A DNA stretch of 64,000 bases from Pseudomonas fluorescens (GCF_902497785.1 NZ_CABVHK010000011.1:62001-126000), one strand, 5' to 3'; counted from the first letter of the stretch, positions 16,405 through 26,001 are shown. Notes: generated by a model not told the origin, from the letters alone. A program made the numbers and translations.

Positions 16405-17715
16405 TTACTTGGGATAACCCGCGCGCTTCATTTCACGTTCGGTGGTTTGCTGCGCGGCCGCCAGGGCCTGGTCGACGGTGGTCTGGCCGATCAGCGCCGC
16501 CGAGAACGACTTGCCCACCTGGGTGCCAATGCCCTGGAACTCGGGGATGGTCACCAACTGAATGCCGATGTAAGGCACAGGTTTGAGCGTCGGCTTGCTC
16601 GGGTCGGCCTTTTTCAGCGACTCCAGCGTGACCTTGGCGAACGGCGCGGCGCTCATGTACGCGGCGCTGTAGGTCGAGGCCCGAGTGCCTGGCGGCACGT
16701 TGGCGATGCCGTCCTTTTCCGCCACCAGCGCACCGTATTCCCTGGAGGTCGCCCAGACGCTGAAGGTCTTCGCCGCGTCCTTGGCTTTGGAACTGGTCGG
16801 AATCGCCAGCGCCCAGGAATAGAGCCAGGCCGAGCCTTTATCGGTGGTCTGGTGCGGCGCGTAAGTAAAGCCAACGTGTTCGCTGACCTTGCTCTGGGTT
16901 TTGTCGGTGACGAACGAGCCGGCGACGCTGGCATCCACCCAGATCGCACACTTGCCGCTGTTGAACAGCGCCAGGTTTTCATTGAAACCGTTACTCGACG
17001 CACCCGGCGGGCCGGATTTTTTCATGGTGTCGACGTAGAAATTCAGCGCGTTTTTCCACTCGGGACTGGTGAATTCGGGCTGCCATTTCTCATCGAACCA
17101 GCGTGCGCCATAGGCATTGGCGACCGTGGTGATCAGCGCCATGTTCTCGCCCCAGCCGGCCTTGCCGCGCAGGCAGATGCCGTATTGTTCTTTATCTTTG
17201 TCGGTGAGTTTGCTGGCGAATTCGCCGATCTGTTCCCAGGTCGGGTGCTCCGGCATGGTCAGCCCGGCGTCCTTGAACAGGTCGGTGCGGTAATAGGTGA
17301 TGGAGCTTTCGGCGTAAAACGGCAGGGCGTACAGCGAACCTTTGACCGACAAGCCTTCGCGCACCGAAGGGAACACGTCGTCGAGGCCATAAGTGGCGGG
17401 CAAATCCTTCATCGGTTCCAGCCAGCCCTTGGCACCCCAGAGTGCGGCTTCGTACATGCCAATGGTCAACACATCGAACTGCCCGCCCTGAGTGGCGATG
17501 TCGGTGGTCAGGCGTTGGCGCAGGACGTTTTCTTCCAGCACCACCCAATTGAGCTTGATGTCCGGGTGCTCGGCCTCGAAGGTTTTCGAGAGCTTTTGCA
17601 TGCGGATCATGTCGCTGTTGTTGACGGTGGCGATGGTCAGCGTCTGAGCGCCAAGGCTGACACTGCTGAGGGTCATGCAGGTGAGGGCTAGCAGAGCTTT
17701 TACCGAAGGTTGCAT
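16405..17715 (-). CDS. mtlE: Polyol ABC transporter substrate-binding protein
   Basis: 436 residues from an ATG with GGAGT upstream. Residues 1-23 are a signal peptide (LLALTCMTLSSVSLGAQ). The mature start TLTIATVNNSDMIRMQKLSKTF fits family 1 extracellular solute-binding proteins. It is the first gene of the mannitol operon, and periplasmic capture of mannitol, sorbitol and arabitol is its known role in P. fluorescens. Expression should depend on MtlR acting in the 325-base region upstream. Confidence 0.95.
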   Translation of the reverse strand: MQPSVKALLALTCMTLSSVSLGAQTLTIATVNNSDMIRMQKLSKTFEAEHPDIKLNWVVLEENVLRQRLTTDIATQGGQFDVLTIGMYEAALWGAKGWLEPMKDLPATYGLDDVFPSVREGLSVKGSLYALPFYAESSITYYRTDLFKDAGLTMPEHPTWEQIGEFASKLTDKDKEQYGICLRGKAGWGENMALITTVANAYGARWFDEKWQPEFTSPEWKNALNFYVDTMKKSGPPGASSNGFNENLALFNSGKCAIWVDASVAGSFVTDKTQSKVSEHVGFTYAPHQTTDKGSAWLYSWALAIPTSSKAKDAAKTFSVWATSREYGALVAEKDGIANVPPGTRASTYSAAYMSAAPFAKVTLESLKKADPSKPTLKPVPYIGIQLVTIPEFQGIGTQVGKSFSAALIGQTTVDQALAAAQQTTEREMKRAGYPK

Positions 17716-17837
17716 CGAGCACTCCTTTTCTGCACCCGGTGGGGGCAGAAGGACAGTTATTGTTTTTGTGTCTTCCGGGGCAGGAAGCATGTGCGTCGAT
17801 TACAGCCTTCAATGGCGGATGAGACAAATCATCCATC

Positions 17838-17865
17838 GCACTGTGATCGATACTATTTTGCACTG
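17838..17865 (-). promoter_or_regulatory. Candidate MtlR operator: two direct half-sites
   Basis: On the minus strand CAGTGC occurs twice (17865-17860 and 17843-17838), 22 bases apart, or two helical turns. This is the arrangement usual for AraC-type activators. The pair lies 123-150 bases upstream of the mtlE start. No convincing -35/-10 was found downstream, as expected for an activator-dependent promoter. Confidence 0.4.
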
Positions 17866-17883
17866 GACTGAAGCGAGGGAGCT

Positions 17884-18034
17884 GCAAAAGATCGCAGCCT
17901 TCGGCAGCTCCTACATTTGGAATGCGGTTCCTGTGGGGCTTGCGATTTTCAAGCAAAAGATCGCAGCCTTCGGCAGCTCCTACATTTGGAATGCGGTTCC
18001 CCGTAGGAGCTGGCGAAGCCTGCGATCTTTTGAT
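17884..18034. repeat. Duplicated 48-bp REP unit plus an inverted copy
   Basis: The 48 bases at 17884-17931 are repeated exactly at 17953-18000, including the non-palindromic tail CATTTGGAATGCGGTTCC. An inverted, diverged copy (GTAGGAGCTGGCGAAGCCTG) follows at 18003-18034. The core GATCGCAGCCTTCGGCAGC is the second REP family of this window, also at 27642-27720. It fills the space between mtlR's 3' end and the mtlE promoter region. Confidence 0.85.
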
Positions 18035-18040
18035 CTTTCT

Positions 18041-18946
18041 TTACCCGAGGTTTTGCTCAGTCAACCGCTGCACCGCCAACCGCCGATAGTGCGACGGCGT
18101 CATGCCTTTCAATTGCTGGAACCGTCGATTGAAATTGGAAATGTTATTGAAGCCCGACTCGAAACACACATCGGTCACCGGTTTATCGCCGTCGGCCAGC
18201 AATTCGCAGGACTTGCTGATGCGTAGCCGGTTGACGAATTCGATGAAGCAGCGCCCGGTGGCCTGTTTGAACACACGACTGAAATAGGTCGGCTTCATGC
18301 CGAGGTGCTCGGCGACTTCCTCCAGCGGCAGTTCGCGGGCGTAGTGGGCGAAGATGTAATCCACTGCGCGGTTAGTGCGATCGATGTTGTGTTCGTCCGC
18401 CAGTTGCGGCGTTGTCGCGCCGGACAGCAACTGGTAGTCATCGGTGCCGGCCAGCAGCTCCAGCAGAATGAAAAAATGCCCGAGCCGCGTCACTCCCTGG
18501 CTGTCGGCGATGCTTTGCATCAACGCCATGGCCTGGCGAATGGTGTTTTTGCAGCGAAACTCGATGCCGTATTGGGCGCGCTCCAGTAACGGCACCAGGG
18601 ACTTGAGTTCGGCAAAGACATGATGGCCGCTCTCAAATAACTCGTCGGTGAAGTTGACCAGCATGTCGCGCTTGGGCACCACTTCATCCTCGGCGACCTG
18701 GCTGATCCAGTTGTGGGGCAGGTTGGGCCCGGTCAGGAACAGCGTTTGCGGATAGAAATTGCCAATGTAGTCGCCAATAAACACCTTGCCAGAGCTGGCG
18801 ATAATCAGGTGCAGCTCGTATTCCTTGTGAAAATGCCAACGCACCAGGGGGCAGGGAAAGCCGTGCTGGCGGTAAATGATGGACAAGCCGTTGTGGTCGT
18901 CCATCAATTCGTAGGAAGGGTCGGTCACGCGGGCGGTTCGAGTCAT
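18041..18946 (-). CDS. mtlR: AraC-family regulator of the mannitol operon
   Basis: 301 residues. The N-terminal 150 form a cupin-like sensing domain (VRWHFHKEYELHLI, IGDYIGNFYPQTLFLTGPNLPHNW). Residues 200-290 carry two AraC helix-turn-helices (VAEHLGMKPTYFSRVFKQ and VCFESGFNNISNFNRRFQQ). The position directly downstream of the mtlEFGKDYZ promoter, on the same strand and upstream of the operon, matches the P. fluorescens arrangement. It activates the operon in response to mannitol, sorbitol or arabitol by published family knowledge. Confidence 0.93.
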   Translation of the reverse strand: MTRTARVTDPSYELMDDHNGLSIIYRQHGFPCPLVRWHFHKEYELHLIIASSGKVFIGDYIGNFYPQTLFLTGPNLPHNWISQVAEDEVVPKRDMLVNFTDELFESGHHVFAELKSLVPLLERAQYGIEFRCKNTIRQAMALMQSIADSQGVTRLGHFFILLELLAGTDDYQLLSGATTPQLADEHNIDRTNRAVDYIFAHYARELPLEEVAEHLGMKPTYFSRVFKQATGRCFIEFVNRLRISKSCELLADGDKPVTDVCFESGFNNISNFNRRFQQLKGMTPSHYRRLAVQRLTEQNLG

Positions 18947-19049
18947 GTCAGTGCGCTTTTGTTGTTATCGCGCCCTGATCATGCCTGCTTCGGGGCCGTC
19001 GAAGCCAGTGCCTGGCGACTTAACTGCGCATTGACAGAGAGGGGCCAGG

Positions 19050-20354
19050 TTACGAGGCCGTGGTCTGAGTGCGATTCTTGGCTTCAATCCATTGCGCCAT
19101 GTATTGGGTACTTTTGTGTTGGTGATGACGCAGCATACTGCCGGTGAAGTTATCCCTTCTGATCGCGGGTAGATGTTCCAAGCAATGCACAAGCCGGGCG
19201 ATCAATGCTGGACCGTGAACATTTTGCTGGTAACGGTTGCTGAGCAGTTGCAGCCCATGGGCCTGAGCTTCCTGCCATTGACGCGGGTCCTGATGAAGTT
19301 GCACGGCAGCGTCGGCGAAGGCCTGTGCGGTGCAGGTCACCGCGCCCGGCCATGGCTCCTCGCCATGCATCGCTTCGGCACCTGTCGGCGTCGTGACAAT
19401 GGGCGTGCCGCACAGCATCGCATCGACGATTTTGCCTTTGATGCCCGCGCCGAAACGCAGCGGCGCCATGCACACCCGTGCGGCGGCCATGACTTGCAGC
19501 GCATCTTCTGCCCAGTTCATCACCCGAAAACCCTGGGCCGCGTTGTGCAGGGCAGTCGCCTTGGGCGGTGTGTAAGCGCCATAGATGTGCAATTGAGCAC
19601 CCGGTAACTGCTGGCGGATAAGCGGCCAAATGGCGGTTTTCAACCAGAGCACCGCGTCCCAGTTGGGCGCGTGGCGGAAATTGCCGATATGCAGAAAGTG
19701 CGCGCGTTCGTCGAACGGCACCGGCGCCTGACTCGGCAAATCGACCATCAGCGGGCACCAGTGCAACAGGTCGCGCGGCAGTTTGAACTGCTCGACCAGT
19801 AACTCGATTTCCACCTCGGAGATCATCAGGTTCAAGTCGCACCGATAAATCGCCGCGATTTCCCGTTTGGCCAGGTCCGTGTCGGCCATGAATTCGAATT
19901 CTTCGCGCAACGCCGGTGCGAACAGTGCGCTGAAGTCATTGGCGTCATCACTGTCTTTCAAACGCTGCTTGAGCCGCTGATGCCGGGCATCGCGCAGGCT
20001 TTGCAGGTCCGATGTCTCGAGCACCCGCACCGCGTCGGGACAATGCTTTTCAACGCGCCAGCCGAACTGCTCTTCCATCATGAAACGGTCGAACATCACG
20101 ACATCCGGGGCCAGTTCGGTGATGAAGGTGTCGAAATTGCTGTTGTTCAGCTCGATCGGTACTTCGGCAATGCCCAGCGCCGTTAAGTCGGCCCGATGTT
20201 CGCCGCTGCGCGCCGGACTGCTGAACGTGATGTCCCAGCCTTGCTGCAAAAAGGTATCGAGGATCTGCATCATATGCCCGCCGGCCGCCGAAGAAGCGGG
20301 TTCGGGCCAGACGTAACCAATGACCAGGACTTTGGTTGCGCGGGTTTGGCTCAT
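19050..20354 (-). CDS. Glycosyltransferase (GT-B fold, GT4-like)
   Basis: 434 residues. The start VLVIGYVWPEPASSAAGGHM is the N-terminal Rossmann strand and acceptor loop of GT-B enzymes. FLHIGNFRHAPNWDAV opens the C-terminal domain. GAGIKGKIVDAMLCGTPIV contains the donor-binding loop of family 4. The protein is cytoplasmic, with no membrane segment. Sugar donor and acceptor are unknown and no polysaccharide gene cluster surrounds it. It is followed upstream by a response regulator on the same strand, 97 bases away, so it may be co-transcribed with the signalling genes. Confidence 0.75.
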   Translation of the reverse strand: MSQTRATKVLVIGYVWPEPASSAAGGHMMQILDTFLQQGWDITFSSPARSGEHRADLTALGIAEVPIELNNSNFDTFITELAPDVVMFDRFMMEEQFGWRVEKHCPDAVRVLETSDLQSLRDARHQRLKQRLKDSDDANDFSALFAPALREEFEFMADTDLAKREIAAIYRCDLNLMISEVEIELLVEQFKLPRDLLHWCPLMVDLPSQAPVPFDERAHFLHIGNFRHAPNWDAVLWLKTAIWPLIRQQLPGAQLHIYGAYTPPKATALHNAAQGFRVMNWAEDALQVMAAARVCMAPLRFGAGIKGKIVDAMLCGTPIVTTPTGAEAMHGEEPWPGAVTCTAQAFADAAVQLHQDPRQWQEAQAHGLQLLSNRYQQNVHGPALIARLVHCLEHLPAIRRDNFTGSMLRHHQHKSTQYMAQWIEAKNRTQTTAS

Positions 20355-20450
20355 GCAGAAACATTCCTTAAAGCGGGCCTTGGGGCGGGGCGGGAAGAAA
20401 GCGGGGCGCAATTAAACCACAGGCGCTGACGATTCCCGAGGCCGCAGCGC

Positions 20451-20816
20451 TCAGGCTTGCGCGAGAATGCTTCTGACTTTGTCGCGCAACTGATCGATGG
20501 AGAAAGGCTTGCCGATTACGTGCATCCCCGCCGGCGCATCGATGCTCTCGGCATAGCCGCTGGCGAACAGGATGGGCAGCTCCGGGCGAACCAGGCGTGC
20601 CTGTGTGGCGAGTTCGCGGCCATCCATCACTGGCAAGCCGACGTCGGTCATCATCAGATCGATGTATTGATCTTCATCGTTGAGAAACGCCAGCGCCTGT
20701 TCGCATCCATCTGCCTCCAATACCTTGAATTCCAGCTCCTCCAGGACATCGACGATCAGCATGCGCACGATGTCGTCGTCTTCTACGACCAGGATGACGG
20801 ATTTTTCGGCGGACAT
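20451..20816 (-). CDS. Single-domain response regulator (CheY-like)
   Basis: 121 residues, a receiver domain only. Acidic pocket LVVEDDD is at the N-terminus. The phospho-acceptor aspartate is in MMTDVGLPVMDG, and the conserved threonine/serine-lysine pair appears as ASGYAES and IGKPFS. The ATG at 20816 is chosen because upstream in-frame sequence adds an unrelated tail. There is no output domain, so it must work by protein interaction. It is divergent from the large hybrid kinase; the 262 bases between them hold both promoters. Confidence 0.88.
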   Translation of the reverse strand: MSAEKSVILVVEDDDIVRMLIVDVLEELEFKVLEADGCEQALAFLNDEDQYIDLMMTDVGLPVMDGRELATQARLVRPELPILFASGYAESIDAPAGMHVIGKPFSIDQLRDKVRSILAQA

Positions 20817-21078
20817 AATGGGGCTCTCAAAAATGGAAAGTACGGTGGGCCGGTCGATCAAAATCACCGGGCTCTTGCATCAGTAAGTAGCGAAGCCCGA
20901 CAAGTTCCCGGACACCCAGGAAAAAGAATAGCTGCACTCAGCCCTGCAAGGGTAACCGCTCCTTTGCGCTGGAGCAGCTGAATGTAGGATTTTGCGTGAA
21001 ATCACGTCAGAAAATTGGATCAATACGGCCGATTTGGGGCAAACTCCGTGGCTTTCAACAGTTCGACAAGGCTTCCCC

Positions 21079-24000
21079 ATGACCACTGCGTCTTCGGTTG
21101 ATGAGCAACGATTCCGTAAACTCCTGAGCCGCAACGTCAGCCTGCCGTTGGGTGTGGGCGTGCTCAGTGCGGTGTTTTTTGTCTCGCTGATCACCTATTT
21201 ACTGTCGGTGATCCAGTGGGTCGAGCACACTGACCGGGTGATCAATAACGCCAATGAAGCGGTGAAACTGACCGTTGATCTGGAAACCGGCATGCGTGGC
21301 TTCCTGCTCAGTGGTGACGAGAAATTCCTCGAACCCTACGAAACCGCCCGGCCACGCGTCGCAGTGGCGGTCAAGACCTTGCTCGAACTGACCGCGGACA
21401 ACCCGGTGCAGACGGATCGCTTGCGAAGGCTTGAGGCCTTGCAGGGTGAATGGGCCAGCTACGCGCAGAGCATGATCGACATGCAGCGCGCGAACGGTGA
21501 TTACCGCAGTGTCGTCAAGGCCGGGCGCGGCAAACGCCTGACCGACGAGATTCGCAAGCAATTCGAAGACGTGATCGAGATGGAGCAGCAGTTGCGCGCC
21601 GCGCGCAACGAGGAAGTGCGCCGCACCACGATCTGGAGCATCAGCCTGTACCTTGTGTTTGTCCTCGGTATCAGCGCCTTGCTCGCCTACATCGGCCGTC
21701 GGGATTTGATCAACCTCTCGCAAAGCTACGGCGCCACGCTCGCAGCGCAACAGGCCAGCGCCCATCGCCTGGAGCAGCAAGCCTGGCTGCGCAACGGCCA
21801 GACCGAACTGGCCGAGCAGGTACTGGGGCAACTGTCGCTCAATACCCTGGGTCGCAACATTCTGCAGTTTTGTGCGCAATACCTCGGCACCGCCGTTGCC
21901 GCCATTTACGTGCGTGAAGAACACGGTGGCCTCAAGCGCGTCGCGTCGTATGGTTTTTCCCGCGAGCAGGAGGAACGCGATCAGCAGATCTACAGCGGTG
22001 AGGGGATTGTCGGCCAGGTCGCTCAACTGGCGCGTCTGATCCGCCTCGACCACGTTCCGACCGATTACTTCAAGGTCACGTCCGGTCTGGGCGAAGGCCT
22101 GCCGCACAGCGTTCTGGTGGTGCCAACCAGTGACGATGAGCGGGTCAACGGCGTGATCGAGCTCGGTTTCCTGCGGCCACTGGACGAGCGCGACATCGAA
22201 CTCCTCGAACTGATATCCAGCAATATCGGCACGTCTATCGAAGCCGCGCGCTATCGCCAACGTCTCCAGGAAGTGCTCGCCGAGACCCAGCAGCTTAATG
22301 AAGAGCTGCAGGTTCAGCAGGAGGAACTCAAGACTGCCAACGAGGAACTGGAAGAGCAGTCGCGGATTCTCAAGGAATCCCAGGCGCATCTGGAAACCCA
22401 GCAGGTGGAGCTGGAGCAGACCAACGAACAGCTCGCCGATCAGGCGCAGATCCTGGCTGACCAGCGAGATGCCATGGACTTGAAGAACACCGAACTCAAT
22501 CAGGCCCAGGCCCAGTTGGAAGAACGTGCCGAAGAATTGCAGCGCTCGAGCAAGTACAAGTCCGAATTCCTCGCCAACATGTCCCACGAACTGCGTACGC
22601 CGTTGAACAGTTCGTTGATCCTGGCCAAGTTGCTGGCGGAAAACCCCCAGGACAACCTCAGCGCCGAGCAGGTGAAATTCGCCGAGTCGATCTATTCTGC
22701 CGGTAATGACCTGCTGAACCTGATCAACGACATCCTCGATATCTCCAAGGTCGAGGCCGGCAAACTCGAGGTGCGCCCGGAGAACACCAGCGTCGCGCGC
22801 CTGGTGGACGGGTTGCGCGGAATGTTCCAGCCCTTGGCGACTGACAAGCGGCTGGACTTCCAGGTCGATCTGCAACCCGGTTCACCGATGATGATCTACA
22901 CCGACCGCCAGCGTCTGGAGCAAGTGATCAAGAACCTGCTGTCGAACGCGGTCAAGTTCACCGAGAAAGGTTCGGTCAGCCTGACCATTGCCAGTCAGCC
23001 GAACGACGGCATCGCTTTCGTGGTTCGTGACTCCGGGATTGGTATCGCGGCGGATCAGCAGGAGAGCATTTTCGAAGCGTTCCGCCAGGCCGATGGCACC
23101 ACCAATCGCCGTTACGGCGGCACCGGCCTCGGTCTGTCGATCTCCCGTGATCTGGCGGCGTTGCTCGGCGGTTCGATCAGCGTCACCAGCGAACCGGGGC
23201 AGGGCAGTGTGTTTACCCTGGTGCTGCCGCAGCAATACGTCGAGCCGGGGGAGACCTCGCCGCAGCCGATAAAGACTTCGCCGGTGGTGCCAACGCCGAG
23301 GGTGGCCACTGCCGCGCTGGTGCCGCTGATCGCAGAAGTCGATATACCGCGCTTCAATGACGACCGCACCAAAGCGCCGTTCAACACGCGTTGCATTCTC
23401 GTGGTGGAAGATGAGCCTAACTTTGCGCACATCCTCTACGATCTTGCGCATGAGTTGGGTTATCAGTGCCTGGTGGCCCACGGTGCCGATGAAGGGTACG
23501 ACCTGGCCCGGGATTACATTCCTGACGCGATCCTGCTGGACATGCGCCTGCCCGATCATTCCGGCCTGACCGTGCTGCAACGCCTGAAGGAGAACGCGCA
23601 AACCCGGCACATTCCGGTGCACGTGATTTCCGTTGAAGACCGTGTCGAGGCGGCGATGCACATGGGTGCGATCGGTTACGCGGTCAAACCGACCACTCGC
23701 GAAGAGCTCAAGGACGTGTTTGCCCGCCTGGAAGCCAAGCTGACCCAGAAGGTCAAGCGCGTGCTGTTGGTCGAGGACGATGACTTGCAGCGCGACAGCA
23801 TTGCGCGGCTGATCGGCGACGAGGACATCGAGATCACCGCCGTCGGTTTCGCCCAGGAAGCGCTCGAGCTGCTGCGCACGACGATATTCGACTGCATGAT
23901 CATCGACCTGAAATTGCCTGACATGCTAGGCAACGATCTGCTCAAGCGCATGTCCACCGAGGACATCTGCTCGTTCCCGCCGGTCATCGTCTATACCGGG

Positions 24001-24570
24001 CGCAACCTGACCCGCGATGAAGAGGCCGAACTGCGCAAGTATTCGCGCTCGATCATCATCAAGGGTGCACGCTCTCCGGAACGGCTGCTGGATGAGGTCA
24101 CACTCTTTCTGCACAAAGTTGAATCGAAGTTGTCCCATGAGCGGCAGAAGATGCTCAAGACTGCGCGCAGCCGCGACAAGGTGTTCGAGGGCCGCAAGGT
24201 GCTGTTGGTGGACGACGATGTCCGTAACATCTTCGCCCTCACCAGCGCGCTGGAGCAAAAGGGTGCAGTCGTGGTCATTGGCCGGAACGGTCGTGAGGCG
24301 ATTGAAAAGTTGAATGAAGTCGAGGACATCGATCTGGTGTTGATGGACGTGATGATGCCGGAGATGGATGGTTTCGAAGCCACCATCGAGATCCGCAAGG
24401 ACCCGCGCTGGCGCAAGCTGCCAATCATTGCGGTGACGGCAAAGGCGATGAAGGACGATCAGGAGCGCTGCCTTCAGGCGGGCTCCAACGATTACCTGGC
24501 CAAGCCCATCGACCTGGATCGCCTGTTCTCGTTGATTCGTGTGTGGTTGCCGAAAATGGAACGCATCTAA
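21079..24570 (+). CDS. CHASE3-GAF hybrid histidine kinase with three receiver domains
   Basis: 1163 residues. Order: membrane helix 20-44; CHASE3-like periplasmic helical domain about 45-183 (DLETGMRGFLLSG); second helix 184-206; GAF domain about 240-390; a long coiled coil 395-490 rich in Glu and Gln; HisKA with H503 in MSHELRTPLN; HATPase to about 720 (NAVKFT, DSGIGI, GTGLGLSI). Three receivers follow, with aspartates D821, D943 and D1090. The second also shows IVYTGRN and IIIKGA, where the usual Lys-Pro pair is altered. It heads a tight gene series with cheR, cheB and a further kinase. The signal and output are unknown. The start is the ATG at 21079. Confidence 0.92.
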   Translation: MTTASSVDEQRFRKLLSRNVSLPLGVGVLSAVFFVSLITYLLSVIQWVEHTDRVINNANEAVKLTVDLETGMRGFLLSGDEKFLEPYETARPRVAVAVKTLLELTADNPVQTDRLRRLEALQGEWASYAQSMIDMQRANGDYRSVVKAGRGKRLTDEIRKQFEDVIEMEQQLRAARNEEVRRTTIWSISLYLVFVLGISALLAYIGRRDLINLSQSYGATLAAQQASAHRLEQQAWLRNGQTELAEQVLGQLSLNTLGRNILQFCAQYLGTAVAAIYVREEHGGLKRVASYGFSREQEERDQQIYSGEGIVGQVAQLARLIRLDHVPTDYFKVTSGLGEGLPHSVLVVPTSDDERVNGVIELGFLRPLDERDIELLELISSNIGTSIEAARYRQRLQEVLAETQQLNEELQVQQEELKTANEELEEQSRILKESQAHLETQQVELEQTNEQLADQAQILADQRDAMDLKNTELNQAQAQLEERAEELQRSSKYKSEFLANMSHELRTPLNSSLILAKLLAENPQDNLSAEQVKFAESIYSAGNDLLNLINDILDISKVEAGKLEVRPENTSVARLVDGLRGMFQPLATDKRLDFQVDLQPGSPMMIYTDRQRLEQVIKNLLSNAVKFTEKGSVSLTIASQPNDGIAFVVRDSGIGIAADQQESIFEAFRQADGTTNRRYGGTGLGLSISRDLAALLGGSISVTSEPGQGSVFTLVLPQQYVEPGETSPQPIKTSPVVPTPRVATAALVPLIAEVDIPRFNDDRTKAPFNTRCILVVEDEPNFAHILYDLAHELGYQCLVAHGADEGYDLARDYIPDAILLDMRLPDHSGLTVLQRLKENAQTRHIPVHVISVEDRVEAAMHMGAIGYAVKPTTREELKDVFARLEAKLTQKVKRVLLVEDDDLQRDSIARLIGDEDIEITAVGFAQEALELLRTTIFDCMIIDLKLPDMLGNDLLKRMSTEDICSFPPVIVYTGRNLTRDEEAELRKYSRSIIIKGARSPERLLDEVTLFLHKVESKLSHERQKMLKTARSRDKVFEGRKVLLVDDDVRNIFALTSALEQKGAVVVIGRNGREAIEKLNEVEDIDLVLMDVMMPEMDGFEATIEIRKDPRWRKLPIIAVTAKAMKDDQERCLQAGSNDYLAKPIDLDRLFSLIRVWLPKMERI

Positions 24571-24595
24571 TGCAGCATCTAGTGGAAAGCTTCTA

Positions 24596-25411
24596 GTGGA
24601 ACGGAACACCGAAATCGAATTGCGCTTGCTGATTGAGGCGATCTACCTCAAATACAGCTATGACTTTCGCGATTATTCCGGCGCCTCGATCAAGCGCCGC
24701 GTCCAGCACGCGTTGGGCCAGTTCGAGTGCGCGACCATTTCCGCCCTGCAGGAAAAGGTCCTGCACGATCCGACGGCGTTTATGCAACTGCTGCAATTGC
24801 TGACGATTCCGGTCAGCGAAATGTTCCGCGATCCTTCGCACTTCCTCGCCATCCGCCAGGAAGTGGTGCCGCTGCTCAAGACCTATCCGTCGATCAAGAT
24901 CTGGATCGCCGGTTGCAGCACCGGTGAAGAGGTTTACTCGATGGCGATCCTGTTGCGCGAAGAAGGCTTGCTGGACCGCACCATCATCTACGCCACCGAT
25001 ATCAACCCGCGTTCGCTGGACAAGGCCAAGCAGGGGATTTTCTCCATGGAAAATGTCCGCGCCTACACCTCCAATTATCAGCAGGCCGGTGGTCAGTGTT
25101 CATTCGCCGACTACTACACGGCGGCTTACGGCTACGCGATTTTCGACAAGAGCCTGTGTGAAAACGTGACCTTCGCCGATCACAGCCTCGCGACCGACAG
25201 TGTCTTTTCAGAAACTCAATTAATTTCGTGCCGTAACGTATTGATATATTTCAATAAAAAACTTCAGGATCGCGCGTTCGGATTGTTCCACGAGTCGCTG
25301 TGCCATCGCGGTTTCCTGGTGCTGGGCAGTAAGGAAACTCCGGATTTTTCGGCCTTCGGCAAGCAGTTCGAGCCGTTGGTCAAACAAGAACGGATCTACC
25401 GAAAATCATGA
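24596..25411 (+). CDS. cheR: CheR-type SAM-dependent methyltransferase
   Basis: 271 residues from a GTG with GGAAAG upstream, 25 bases past the hybrid kinase stop. The N-terminal helical domain is followed by the SAM-binding motif IWIAGCSTGEEVYSMAI and the late motif SCRNVLIYFN, both textbook CheR. Family role: methylation of glutamates on chemoreceptors. No chemoreceptor, CheA or CheW gene lies in the window. The beta-subdomain insert that binds receptor C-terminal pentapeptides cannot be judged by eye. The gene overlaps cheB by 4 bases (ATGA), implying coupled translation. Confidence 0.9.
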   Translation: MERNTEIELRLLIEAIYLKYSYDFRDYSGASIKRRVQHALGQFECATISALQEKVLHDPTAFMQLLQLLTIPVSEMFRDPSHFLAIRQEVVPLLKTYPSIKIWIAGCSTGEEVYSMAILLREEGLLDRTIIYATDINPRSLDKAKQGIFSMENVRAYTSNYQQAGGQCSFADYYTAAYGYAIFDKSLCENVTFADHSLATDSVFSETQLISCRNVLIYFNKKLQDRAFGLFHESLCHRGFLVLGSKETPDFSAFGKQFEPLVKQERIYRKS

Positions 25412-26001
25412 ACGACGCCGCTATCCTGCCTTCAGTCGAAGCCATTGTGATTGGCGCATCCGCCGGTGGTGTGGAGGCGTTGCTGAATATTCTCAGCCCT
25501 CTGCGCAAAGGCTTTGCGCTGCCCATCATTGTGGTCTTGCACTTGCCGGACGAGCGTCGTAGCCACTTGGCCGAAGTGTTTGCCCGACGCGTGTCGCTGC
25601 GGGTGCAAGAGGCCAGTGACAAGACGCCGGTCGAAGCCGGAACGCTGTATTTCGCCACGCCGGGTTATCACTTGTCGGTGGAGCAGGACCGCACGCTGTC
25701 CTTGAGCCTCGAAGACCGCGTGCATTATTCGCGGCCGGCCATCGACTTCCTGTTGGAGTCGGCTGCCGACGCCTACGGCCCGAAGCTTGCCGCTGTGTTG
25801 TTGACCGGCGCTAACCGCGACGGCGCGAGCGGCATGGCGCATGTCAAGCAACGCGGCGGCCTGACCATCGTGCAGGACCCCGACGAGGCGCAGGTCGCCG
25901 TCATGCCCCGGGCAGCGCTGGATGTGCTTCAGCCAGACCACATACTCCCTATACGCGGCATCGGCCGTCTGCTTGTCGAGCTGGAACGAATAGCATGCTA
26001 A
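25408..26001 (+). CDS. cheB: CheB-type methylesterase without receiver domain
   Basis: 197 residues, only the catalytic domain. The serine is in GASAGGVEAL, the histidine in VLHLPDERRS and the aspartate in LLTGANRDGASGM. Canonical CheB has an N-terminal receiver that gates the esterase when phosphorylated; here it is absent, so activity must be constitutive or controlled by a separate receiver such as those encoded nearby. It overlaps cheR by 4 bases and the following kinase by 7 bases. Confidence 0.9.
   Translation: MNDAAILPSVEAIVIGASAGGVEALLNILSPLRKGFALPIIVVLHLPDERRSHLAEVFARRVSLRVQEASDKTPVEAGTLYFATPGYHLSVEQDRTLSLSLEDRVHYSRPAIDFLLESAADAYGPKLAAVLLTGANRDGASGMAHVKQRGGLTIVQDPDEAQVAVMPRAALDVLQPDHILPIRGIGRLLVELERIAC

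Noticed and set aside
21199-22875. 558-codon minus-strand frame opposite the hybrid kinase
   Set aside because: Antisense shadow of a verified multi-domain protein; Leu/Gln-rich composition arises from the coiled-coil codons.
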